From JBNLAN01 sp050302175 (GTDB lineage: Bacteria > Pseudomonadota > Zetaproteobacteria > Mariprofundales > Mariprofundaceae), in contig JBNLAN010000030.1 in the NCBI GenBank assembly GCA_050302175.1, positions 1 through 64,000 of the forward strand: 64,000 nucleotides of DNA. Direction: 5' to 3'. The position numbers and the translations under genes were made by a program. Below the pieces are notes generated by a model, which was given only the letters and a program-made list of their open reading frames with translations, ran no database searches and was not told where the DNA came from. Shown one piece after another: positions 7,384-16,000 of the stretch (within the stretch, counting starts at the first letter, position 1; each line of letters starts with the position of its first letter).

Positions 7384-8366
7384 GCTGCAGTCTCCTTAGT
7401 CGCAGCATCAACACGAATACAGCGCGCAATATGCTGATCCGTCTGCCATGCATCTGCTGCAGGCATTGCTGCATTGCAGGCCTCAGTGGCAAAAGCACAG
7501 CGCGGCGAAAAACGACACCCCTCACCCCAACGTCCGGGCGGAGGCACCTGGCCAGGTATCACCTGAAGCTTCTCATCGGAGTGAACTCCTTCAGGACGAC
7601 AATGCATTAGCGCCCGGGTATAAGGATGCGACGGGTGATCGAAAATCTCCTTCACACTGCCGAATTCGACGATCTGCCCGGCATACATAACTGCAACTTC
7701 ATCGGCAAGCTCGGCCACCAGCCCAAAATCATGCGTTACCAGCAGCATGCCCTGCCCGTTCTCCTTTTGCAGCCGTCGTAACAAACGGATGATGCGATTC
7801 TGCACTGAAACATCCAGTGCTGTAGTCGGCTCATCGGCAATGATGTACTGCGGCTCTGCCGCCATGGCCATGGCAATCAATACGCGCTGACGCATACCGC
7901 CGGAAAGCGCATCGGGATACTGAGAAAGCAGGGCTTCGGCATCCTGTAAGCCAACATCCTGCAATAACGATATTGCACGCTGGCGCGCCTGCTGCCTGTC
8001 GAGATGGTTCACATGCAAGCGAATCACCTCGGCAATTTGCTCGCCAATCGAAAACACAGGATTAAGGGCTGTCATCGGCTCCTGAAAAATCATGGAAATG
8101 CGCCCTCCCCGAATTCGGCGCATACTCTCGGCATCGAGCTCGAACAGGTTTTGCTCATCCAGCAGAATCTTACCGCCACTGCGCTCAACATTCTGATATT
8201 CGCCAAGCCTGAGAATAGCCTGCGCGGTCAGGGTCTTGCCGCAGCCTGATTCTCCGACCAGCCCTAAAACACGCCCCGGTTTCAGGTTCAATGACACATC
8301 GCTGACGGCAGGAACACTCTGACCGGACATCGGAATCGCCAAAGAAAGGTTGTGGATTTCAAGCAT
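7380..8366 (-). CDS. peptide/nickel-type ABC transporter ATP-binding protein (DppD/OppD class)
   Basis: I place the start at 8366 (MLEIHNLSLAI), the usual N-terminus of the family; an ATG at 8429 would add 21 unusual residues. The 328-residue protein has Walker A GESGCGKTLTAQAIL, Q-loop MIFQEPMTALNPVF, signature LSGGMRQRVLIAMAM, Walker B YIIADEPTTALDVS, and VTHDFGLVAELAD. The C-terminal extension HPSHPYTRALM plus CRFSPRCAFATEAC is typical of DppD/OppD. It forms a pair with the next gene through an ATGA overlap. The AT-rich 8430-8530 stretch presumably carries the promoter. Confidence 0.9.
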   Translation of the reverse strand: MLEIHNLSLAIPMSGQSVPAVSDVSLNLKPGRVLGLVGESGCGKTLTAQAILRLGEYQNVERSGGKILLDEQNLFELDAESMRRIRGGRISMIFQEPMTALNPVFSIGEQIAEVIRLHVNHLDRQQARQRAISLLQDVGLQDAEALLSQYPDALSGGMRQRVLIAMAMAAEPQYIIADEPTTALDVSVQNRIIRLLRRLQKENGQGMLLVTHDFGLVAELADEVAVMYAGQIVEFGSVKEIFDHPSHPYTRALMHCRPEGVHSDEKLQVIPGQVPPPGRWGEGCRFSPRCAFATEACNAAMPAADAWQTDQHIARCIRVDAATKETAA

Positions 8367-8541
8367 GGCGTGAAAGTGTGTCGCAAGGTGAATGTGCTTT
8401 CCAGTATTAAATCCACACAGTAAAACCATCTTATTGTTATGGGTTAATAAATCTACATAAGTTCCTATTAAATATAAATATTTGCCATAGTGAAACTTTA
8501 GGTGTAACTTCGCTCGTCCAGTTTATATTGGGAGGTTGGAC

Positions 8542-8838
8542 ATGGTTGAGGAACACGCTTTGTCAAACAAAAGGCCGGCACAGGTCATCAAGGAACTCGA
8601 AAAACAGATTCAGACACTGGAGGCAGAAATTGATCTGCTGCATGTTCGCTCCAACAGCTTCATGCTCAAGACCATCGGTAGTCAGAAGAGCTACAAAAGC
8701 AAACTGCTACAGGCCGCCAACACTCTTGAACAATCAGCATCAGATATGGGGGACCACGTCTGGATTCCTCTGGAAGCCTTTCAATCCACACTGGAAATAC
8801 TCCGAAGCGACAACGACGACGAATTCGACTACCACTGA
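8542..8838 (+). CDS. small coiled-coil protein of unknown function
   Basis: A 98-residue acidic protein starting at ATG 8542, with GGAGG at 8531-8535 six bases upstream. Residues 10-40 (VIKELEKQIQTLEAEIDLLH) form a clear coiled coil; a second helical part follows (KSKLLQAANTLEQSA), then VWIPLEAFQSTLEIL and a very acidic tail (SDNDDEFDYH). No signal peptide or membrane segment. It is monocistronic and I do not recognise a family. Confidence 0.75.
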   Translation: MVEEHALSNKRPAQVIKELEKQIQTLEAEIDLLHVRSNSFMLKTIGSQKSYKSKLLQAANTLEQSASDMGDHVWIPLEAFQSTLEILRSDNDDEFDYH

Positions 8839-8914
8839 TCGATCGGTACGTTCTTTCACGACCTGATTACAATCCCTGATTGCTGAATCAGGCCCCTGCC
8901 TTTAATCTTAACCC

Positions 8915-9742
8915 ATGCTGCTGTTTGAGCCTGTCCCCGATTACCATATGCATACGCCGCGCTGTAATCACGCTGTTGGCAGCATCATGGAATATGCAGA
9001 ATCAGCCACCCTGCAAGGGCTGCCGGAAATTGGCGTATCCGACCACTCACCCATGCCGGACGGCTATGATGAAGCCTGGCGGATGAAACGATCACAGCTT
9101 TACGGTTACATCAATGAAATTAATGACGTAAGGGAATCGCTTAAAGGAAAGCTTATTCTAAAAAGTGGGCTTGAAGCGGACTACCATCCCGGTACCGAGG
9201 CCTATGTGCGCGAAATGATCGATACGCATGAATGGGACTACATCATTGGCTCAGTACATTATCTGAACGACTGGGGATTCGATAACGAGGAGAATCTCTC
9301 CGAATGGAGCAATCGTGAAATCGAGAATACCTACTGCGACTATTATCAATTGGTAGGCGATTCGGCTGAATCAGGTCTGTTCGATATTATTGGTCATCCC
9401 GACCTGATCAAAAAATTCGGCCACCGCCCTGCACTTGGCAGCGCTAGCGTCAGGCAGGCAGAGGAGCAGATGCTGAACCGCATCAAGCAAGCCGATATCG
9501 CCATCGAAATCAGTTCGGCAGGGCTGCGCAAGCCGGTCGGTGAGGTCTATCCACATGCCCGCCTGCTTGCCCGCGCCGGAGAACTCGGCATTCCGATCGC
9601 ATTCGGATCGGATGCGCACGCCCCGGGTGAGGTTGGTTTCGCCATGCAGACCTGTCTTGGCATTCTTCACGCCTGCGGCATCCGTGAAGTTGCCAGCTTT
9701 TCGCAGCGACGACGTAAGATGCTGCCGATCACCCCGGCATGA
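8915..9742 (+). CDS. PHP-family histidinol-phosphatase-like phosphoesterase
   Basis: A 275-residue PHP-domain enzyme of the HisJ/HisK type, which removes phosphate from histidinol phosphate using a metal cluster. The metal-binding motifs appear in order: DYHMHTPRCNHA (about residues 10-21), SDHSPMP, GLEADYHPG, GSVHYL, FDIIGHPDLIKKF, and GSDAHAPGEVG near residue 240. No histidine-biosynthesis genes are nearby, so its substrate could be another phosphoester. The stop overlaps the start of the SDR gene (ATGA), making a three-gene operon with the YgjP-like gene. Confidence 0.85.
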   Translation: MLLFEPVPDYHMHTPRCNHAVGSIMEYAESATLQGLPEIGVSDHSPMPDGYDEAWRMKRSQLYGYINEINDVRESLKGKLILKSGLEADYHPGTEAYVREMIDTHEWDYIIGSVHYLNDWGFDNEENLSEWSNREIENTYCDYYQLVGDSAESGLFDIIGHPDLIKKFGHRPALGSASVRQAEEQMLNRIKQADIAIEISSAGLRKPVGEVYPHARLLARAGELGIPIAFGSDAHAPGEVGFAMQTCLGILHACGIREVASFSQRRRKMLPITPA

Positions 9743-10497
9743 AAAGCATCCTGATCACCGGTGCCTCCGGTGGCTTCGGCATCGAGTTCGCCAAGCAACT
9801 GGAGGGGAGTGGACACAAGCTGATCCTGCACGGTCGCGACCGTCCACGCCTGCAACTTACACTGGACGCACTCAAACACCGCGAACGCCATGAACTGGTC
9901 ACAGCGGATATCTCCAACGAACAGGGCGTGGAATTTCTCCTTGCCCAGATCGAGAGCGAAGATGAACTGGTTGGTCTCGTGAATAATGCTGGCTTCGGCA
10001 TTTGGGGGAAATTCGAGGCTGCCGATATCATTTCGCAACGCGATGTGCTCACCACCGACCTGCTCGCGCCGGTATTACTGACCCACGCGCTGATGCCGCG
10101 CCTGATTCGCAATAAAGGCTTTGTTATCAACGTCTCTTCACTTGCAGGAGAAACTCCCCTCCCCTTTATGAGCATTTACTCTGCTGCCAAAGCTGGCCTC
10201 ACCTACTGGAGCGAAGCGATACGGGAGGAGATGAAAGGGCAGGTTGCCATAGTCACCCTTGCGCCCGGCCCTTCCCCCACCGGTTTCCGAGATGTGTCAG
10301 GCTTGCCAATCGACAAGGGTGGGCATGCAGCATTCCGCGATTCAGCGGGAACCGTCGTCTGCGCAGCCCTTGCCTGTATGAGAAAAGGCGGAGGTTTTTG
10401 CGTGCCAGGCTTTCGCCACAAGATGTTATGGCTGATTCAGAAGCTCACGCCACGCAGCTATTCGATGGCTATCATGCACAAAAGCCTGCGCCCCTGA
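9739..10497 (+). CDS. short-chain dehydrogenase/reductase
   Basis: A 252-residue classical SDR: nucleotide motif TGASGGFGIEFAKQL (residues about 7-21), NNAGFGIWG, catalytic Ser in VINVSSLAGE, and YSAAKAG as the YxxxK active site. LAPGPSPTGF follows the active site as in family members that act on membrane-associated or lipid substrates. Cofactor: residues after strand 2 (HGRDRPRLQ) favour NADP(H), which is inference. It is translationally coupled on both sides: ATGA with the PHP gene and TGATG with the YgjP-like gene. Confidence 0.9.
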   Translation: MKSILITGASGGFGIEFAKQLEGSGHKLILHGRDRPRLQLTLDALKHRERHELVTADISNEQGVEFLLAQIESEDELVGLVNNAGFGIWGKFEAADIISQRDVLTTDLLAPVLLTHALMPRLIRNKGFVINVSSLAGETPLPFMSIYSAAKAGLTYWSEAIREEMKGQVAIVTLAPGPSPTGFRDVSGLPIDKGGHAAFRDSAGTVVCAALACMRKGGGFCVPGFRHKMLWLIQKLTPRSYSMAIMHKSLRP

Positions 10498-11264
10498 TGC
10501 TTTCGTTTTTCAAGGCCATTTCAGGAACAAGAGAAACCGAGCCGGAGCTCCCTCCCTACACAATCAGGGAATCTGCCCGCGCCCGCCATATTCGCATTCG
10601 CATCACGCCGGAGAGCGGTGTGACTGTGGTGATTCCAAAAGGCACCTCACACCGCCGTATTCCGGCCATTGTGGATCGGCAGCGCGACTGGATCGACAAA
10701 CACCTCGCCCGCTTCGAGGCAAGCCGCGCCATCCTCGAGCAGCGCAAGGCGGAAGCAGATACGCTTCCGGGCACCATCCATCTTGCCGCCCTTAACGCCA
10801 CCTATCCGATCATCTGCAGGCCCTCAAAAGCGCAACTGAGGCTCAGGCAACAGGATGGCGAGCTGGTCATCGCCGGCGATACGAGCGATGCGGGTAAAGT
10901 CCGGGCCAGCCTCAGGCGTTGGCTGATAGGTGTGGCAAAAGAGTATTTCAACCGGGAACTGCTACAGCTAAGTAAGGAAAGCGGTCTGCACTACCGCAAA
11001 CTCACCGTGCGCTGCCAGAAACATCGCTGGGGAAGCTGCTCCCCGAAGAAAGATATCAGCCTGAATGCCAAGCTTTTGTTCCTGTCGCCCGAACTGGCGC
11101 GGCACGTGATGCTGCATGAACTAGCGCATATCAAACATATGAACCACTCCCCGGCCTTCTACCGGCTTATTGAAAGGCTCGATCCGGACTGGAAGCAGCA
11201 TAGCAAAGCGCTGCGCCATGACACTGCAAGACACATCCCAATATGGGCGGAGTGGAAAGATTGA
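10497..11264 (+). CDS. YgjP-like (DUF45) zinc metallopeptidase
   Basis: I take the ATG at 10497, which overlaps the SDR stop (TGATG), giving 255 residues. The zinc site HELAHIKHMNHSPAFY (about residue 205) and the preceding KLTVRCQKHRWGSCSPKKDISLN are signatures of the YgjP/WLM-like minimal gluzincins. The N-terminal half (IRESARARHIRIRITPESGVTVVIPKG, then RDWIDKHLARFE) is the usual DUF45 N-terminal region. A cytoplasmic protease-like fold; the substrate is unknown. Its C-terminus converges on the secreted-protein gene at 11343. Confidence 0.85.
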   Translation: MLSFFKAISGTRETEPELPPYTIRESARARHIRIRITPESGVTVVIPKGTSHRRIPAIVDRQRDWIDKHLARFEASRAILEQRKAEADTLPGTIHLAALNATYPIICRPSKAQLRLRQQDGELVIAGDTSDAGKVRASLRRWLIGVAKEYFNRELLQLSKESGLHYRKLTVRCQKHRWGSCSPKKDISLNAKLLFLSPELARHVMLHELAHIKHMNHSPAFYRLIERLDPDWKQHSKALRHDTARHIPIWAEWKD

Positions 11265-11269
11265 TTTCA

Positions 11270-11297
11270 ATGACCGCTTTCGGCCAAAAGCTGACAT
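11270..11297 (+). repeat. palindromic repeat copy 1
   Basis: ATGACC then GCTTTCGGCCAA then AAGCTGACAT: an imperfect hairpin (arms ATGaCcGCTTT and AAAGCtGaCAT). The 12-base core GCTTTCGGCCAA is identical to the copy at 11783-11808, and the flanks (TGNCN and AGCNGACAT) also agree. The copies lie on either side of the gene at 11343-11732, in the same orientation. Confidence 0.6.
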
Positions 11298-11342
11298 GCG
11301 TTCTGGGTATGTAAATAATAGTAAGATCAGATCGGTCAGCTT

Positions 11343-11732
11343 TTAGTTCACCATAGTTCTAAAGTAATAAATTACTTTGCCATCCCTGATGATTGCATAG
11401 CCTGCTGTTCCTCTTAATTGATCCCAATCGCTCTCAGGAGCTGAGATGTAATATAACTTCTCATCCTTTTTAATTAACTTCTTGAAGCTAAGCCATGATT
11501 TCTGCTGAAACCCAAAAGGAACCAATGGAATGCCATCGCGCTCATCTCCCAGCTTTTTTAATTGATTAAGAGACTCTGCCTCTATCTCTTCTACTGATTG
11601 CGGTTCAGATATTGACCATCCTTCATTCTCCAGCCTTTGAAGAGTGTATTCCTTCTCATCAGCTACAGCCTGAAATCCGGGCGCTAGCATTAGGATAATT
11701 AGGCATAGAAGCCTTAACTTGATTGCCAACAT
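11343..11732 (-). CDS. small secreted protein of unknown function
   Basis: The ATG at 11732 has GGGAGGA immediately upstream and gives 129 residues. Residues 1-22 are a signal peptide (LRLLCLIILMLAPGFQAVA). The mature part is acidic and lysine-rich (DEKEYTLQRLENEGW, SLNQLKKLGDERDG) and ends in a possible beta-hairpin, AIIRDGKVIYYFRTMVN. The gene is more AT-rich than its neighbours and is bracketed by two copies of the same palindromic repeat, which suggests later acquisition. No family recognised. Confidence 0.7.
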   Translation of the reverse strand: MLAIKLRLLCLIILMLAPGFQAVADEKEYTLQRLENEGWSISEPQSVEEIEAESLNQLKKLGDERDGIPLVPFGFQQKSWLSFKKLIKKDEKLYYISAPESDWDQLRGTAGYAIIRDGKVIYYFRTMVN

Positions 11733-11782
11733 TCCTCCTCCCAAGAAGGCGAGTTTAGCCTATATTGATATTGCTTGCTGAG

Positions 11783-11808
11783 TGTCTGCTTTCGGCCAAC
11801 AGCGGACA
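11783..11808 (+). repeat. palindromic repeat copy 2
   Basis: TGTCTGCT and AGCGGACA form an 8-base stem (one G:T pair) around TTCGGCCAAC. It shares the core GCTTTCGGCCAA with the copy at 11270-11297. It lies between the end of the flavoprotein gene and the small secreted-protein gene. Confidence 0.6.
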
Positions 11809-11819
11809 TTCGATAGTGG

Positions 11820-13016
11820 TTACACGAACTGCCCGGCCACATAACCCGAAGCCCATGCCCACTGGAAATTAAAGCCACCGAGGTGACCGGTCACATCTAC
11901 CACCTCACCAATAAAATAGAGCCCCGGCACCTTCTTCGCCTGCATCGTTTTCGATGACAGCTCATCGGTATCCACGCCGCCCACCGTCACTTCTGCCGTG
12001 CGGAAACCTTCCGTACCGGCCGGTTTTAGCACCCAGCCACGCAACACCTGCGCGATGCTTTTCAACTGCACATCGTTGAAGCGCCGCATCATGTCGTCTG
12101 CAAACATCGATTCACACAGATATTGCGCCAGACGCTTCGGTATACACTCCGCCAGCACAGTGTGCAGAAAGGCCTTGGGGCGCGCCTCACGCATCATCAT
12201 AAGCCATGCAAGGGCATCCTCGCCCGGCAACAGGTCGATGGAAATCGCATCGCCTTCACTCCAGTAGGATGAAATCTGCAGCATAACCGGACCACTCAAG
12301 CCACGGTGTGTAAACAGCAACTGCTCGCAGAAAGTTTTCCCATTACAACTGGCGGCTACCTTCAACGAAACACCTGCCAGTGCTTTAATCTTCTCCTGCT
12401 CGATACCCGTGAGCCGGAACGGTACCAGCCCGGGCTTCAGCGCCGTGACCGCAAGGCCGAACTGACTGGCGACCTGATGGCCGAATCCGGTGGCACCCAT
12501 TTTCGGGATTGAGCGCGAACCGGTGGCAATCACCAGTGCATCAGCGGAAAAGCGTCCTTGGCTCGTCGCAATCTCGAAATTATGACCCCGTGCCACTGAT
12601 TCGATATTGCAATTGAACTGAAACGACACAGGCAGCGCAGCGCACTCGTCCAGCAGCATCCCGACAACCAGTTTGGCCGAATCACGGCAAAAGAGCTGAC
12701 CGTGTTCACGCTCCTCCCATGCAATACGATGCTTCTCGATCAGCGCGATAAAGTCGTAAGGGGTATAACGGGATAGAGCAGAAATCGCAAAATGGGGATT
12801 GTTGCTGATGTAATCGGCTGCGCTCGCATGCAGATTGGTAAAATTGCAGCGCCCGCCGCCGGAGATAAGGATTTTCTTCCCGGCCTTCTCAGCGTGATCG
12901 AGCAGCAAAACACTACGCCCGCGCTTGCCCGCCTCAATGGCACACATCAGCCCCGCCGCCCCGGCGCCGATGATAATCACGTCACTTTTTCTTCTTTGAC
13001 TCACGCAGGCAACCAC
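11820..13016 (-). CDS. HI0933/BaiN-family flavoprotein
   Basis: A 398-residue FAD-dependent NAD(P)/FAD oxidoreductase. The FAD-binding motif VIIIGAGAAGLMCAIEAGKRG lies at residues about 14-34, followed by KILISGGGRCNFTN, the HI0933 signature, then DALVIATGSRSIPKMGATGFG and the C-terminal GLYFIGEVVDVTGHLGGFNFQWAWASG flavin-site motif. The family is widespread; BaiN reduces bile-acid intermediates in clostridia, but in most bacteria the substrate is unknown. The GTG start at 13016 is the upstream-most reasonable start and may be a few codons long. It follows the activase fusion gene in the same direction with about 27 bases between. Confidence 0.9.
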   Translation of the reverse strand: MVACVSQRRKSDVIIIGAGAAGLMCAIEAGKRGRSVLLLDHAEKAGKKILISGGGRCNFTNLHASAADYISNNPHFAISALSRYTPYDFIALIEKHRIAWEEREHGQLFCRDSAKLVVGMLLDECAALPVSFQFNCNIESVARGHNFEIATSQGRFSADALVIATGSRSIPKMGATGFGHQVASQFGLAVTALKPGLVPFRLTGIEQEKIKALAGVSLKVAASCNGKTFCEQLLFTHRGLSGPVMLQISSYWSEGDAISIDLLPGEDALAWLMMMREARPKAFLHTVLAECIPKRLAQYLCESMFADDMMRRFNDVQLKSIAQVLRGWVLKPAGTEGFRTAEVTVGGVDTDELSSKTMQAKKVPGLYFIGEVVDVTGHLGGFNFQWAWASGYVAGQFV

Positions 13017-13043
13017 TCACACCTATTTCGCGGGTCAGAGCCC

Positions 13044-16000
13044 TTATTTCGCAACGCCCTCCGCGCCAACCGGATAGGGATCGACAGGAAGGAATGAGCC
13101 TTCCGGCGTTTTGACTGGCCTGGTTGAAGGAGGCTTGGCATTTTGCCGATAATAGCGCTCCGGCCCGAGAATCTTGAGCAGAGCGGCCGTAAGCAGCTCA
13201 TCGTCGATTTCACCATCGGCCGTGAACAGATTCTGCACCTTACCGGCACTGTTACCTGCCGCCTGCATGATTCGGGATGTCATCACTTCACCCATCGACG
13301 ATACCATGCACCCTTCGGGAGCAACATTAAGGAAGATATCGCAACCATTGCGCAGCTTCATCAAGGCCTCACCAACATAGGGGCCAAGCTCACCGAAGGG
13401 ACGAAGCGTGGGCAGCACCTCTTTGGCAGTATCAAGCACCTCAGGCATCGCATCGGGAATCTTAATCCCCGCAGCCCGATAGAGCGGACGCGCAAGAATA
13501 TTCCGGAACACAAAACGCAAACCGCCAATCCTGGCGATGCCATCTTTGCTTTTCCTGATCTCGGCATAGATTGAGCTCCGTTCCTTGGGCTCCGCGCCAG
13601 AGAGCTTGTTTTCAGCCACCCGGATTCTCTCCTGCATGGTCAAGGTCTCTTCGTCCATCAGGTACGCCATATAGTTCCAAATCGGCGAATAATCGAAACT
13701 GAAACGCTGGAAGCCAAGAATGGAAAGCAGCAGATGGAAAATATCCTCTACCTGCGCCGCACGCATATAGGCCTCACCTTCGACAAACACCTCCAAAGGC
13801 TCTGCAACCCTTCCCTGACGCAGCGTGATCCACTGTTCGGCAAAGCGCCTTAACGGCTTCTGCAAATCGTTTCCGTAGAGACGATATGCAAAATATTTCA
13901 CCACGGGCCCGATCTTGGGCCATTCGCCAAAGCTCCTGGCGAACCAGCGCCCCACTTTGCCGGGGCGCATGCCATGCTCCTGTATCTGGTAGATCTCCTG
14001 CTTCAGGGCGCGGTGTGCGGCGAGAAACTCCTGATACTCGTCGTAATCCCGGCACAGGGCTCCACCTTCAAACATAAGGGAATGCAGCACGCCCTGCAGA
14101 ATCACGCCCTGAAAGGCGCGGATTACCGCCCACTCCTCCAGGCCAAAGTTATAGCCTGTACTCTCTTCAGCGACCAGGAACTGCAAAATGGCATCGTTCT
14201 GATAGTCGGAGCGCGCCTGCGCTGGCTCCTCAATCGATGGATGATCGCCGTATTTCTGGTGCAGAAACAGTTTATGCACCTCTGCGTACTGCCCCTGCCT
14301 GCATGGCCCCATACCCTTATTGTTAAAGATCAGAATGCGGTTTTTTCCCTCTACCAGAGGGTCGCCTTGTCGCTTGCGGGCTTTAAAATCTTCAATGGCA
14401 CGAAGGATATCGCCATAGACCGCCGCAAAAGGAGCGCAGATCGAATCACCGGCGATCTTGCTCCCTTCACGAACCAGCTCGGGAAGCGAATAGCTCTCAT
14501 CATCATAGTTATCGATGCAGGTAAAGCCGGATGCCCTCACAATCGAAGTTAATGTACGGTTATCTGAAATCGTCGGGAAATAGATCACATCCGTTTCCGG
14601 ATCAACGCCCCTGTCGTTCGCAAAGTTTTCCAGCACCTGCACATCAAAGCTCTCGCCGTTCACGCTGAGCAGCTCACCGTGCAAACCAAGCTGCAGCTGT
14701 TTCACATAGGTGTTTACCCTGTTCTCCAGATGCGCGAGTTCCTTGATCACCGCATCTGACTGAATCAGCAGAAACGGGCGCTTCTTCATGATTTCAGCCA
14801 CGGTATGCGCTGTCACGCTGTCCGGCCCGCAACGGAAGGTGGAAACCTGCACAACAGGCAACAGCTCGGCATGCGCATCGGTTTCGATACTCCTGAACAC
14901 CTCTTTCAGGCGCGGGTGCGTCAGCCTTTCGTGTAAACGCTTTTCATTGATCGCGTTCAGTGCGGTGACGATCAGCTGCGGGTTTCTCCAGTAGATATGT
15001 GAGAAAACACCATCAGCCTCCAGATTCATGGCATACATGGGAATCGCGGTAATGTTCTTATCGCGCAGGAGCCGCCCGATATGGCTATCGTAAATACCGG
15101 GATTCAGAATATATTCGCGCCCGGCAACCAGAGCTATTTTTCTGCCAGCCCGCAGCGCCGCCTCAGCAATATCTGCAGCCCTCTCTTCCACCTCTGCCTT
15201 GAAACTCTGATGCGCCTCCAGCGCCTTTTTCACAGCCGCCAGCAATCCCTTGCGACCGGGCTTGATATGGTAGTGAGCAAATAATGAATCGAGCTGACCA
15301 TACAACTGATCGGTAATCTGGCCGGCATCAGGGGTTTTGAGATCGATGGTGAAAGTGTGAAAACGCGCATCGGGGTGTTTTACTTCCGCGATACTCTTGG
15401 CGACCACGACACCGCCCTGATTGATGGTGCAGGTGCTTCCCACCCCCTCTTTCACCGGCAACTTGTCGATCTGCGGCACCAGAATCATACCATGCGGTTC
15501 ACCGGCCAGACGCTTGAACTGTCCGACCGCACCGACCTGCGGCGCGCAGGAATCGATATTGAAATCGGGCTGAGCATCGATCACATCGGCCTCTTTTACA
15601 TGGTCGACATGCACCGGCAGGCCCAGTTCCTGAAACAGGCTGGCAAAAAATCCGGCCCACTCCGAGACTGCGAAGCTGCGGGGAATAACTAGCCGGTTTT
15701 CGTCATCCGAGGTCGGCATGCGATCATGAATGAAGCGCCAGATTTCATGGTAGGTATCCGGAGCTGGCTCCACCCTGATGTCGATCTTTTTGCGGGATAA
15801 CAGATCGTTGATGGCAGTGCAGCCGCCCAGTGAAAAATTAAACTTCTTGCCCTCATTATCCTTTCCGGACATCGCAACGCGGTTGCAGCGCGCATCGTCA
15901 TCGCCGCAGGCAGCCCCCTTACAGACAATAATCTTTTTGGCGAACTCCCGGTGTATAAAATCGCTCAGCCTGCAGGCCTCAGCACCAATGCGCTCCTCCT

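Noticed and set aside
11270..11808. Integron gene cassette with attC sites
   Set aside because: The flanking palindromes lack the GTTRRRY/RYYYAAC core sites; they are called a palindromic repeat only.
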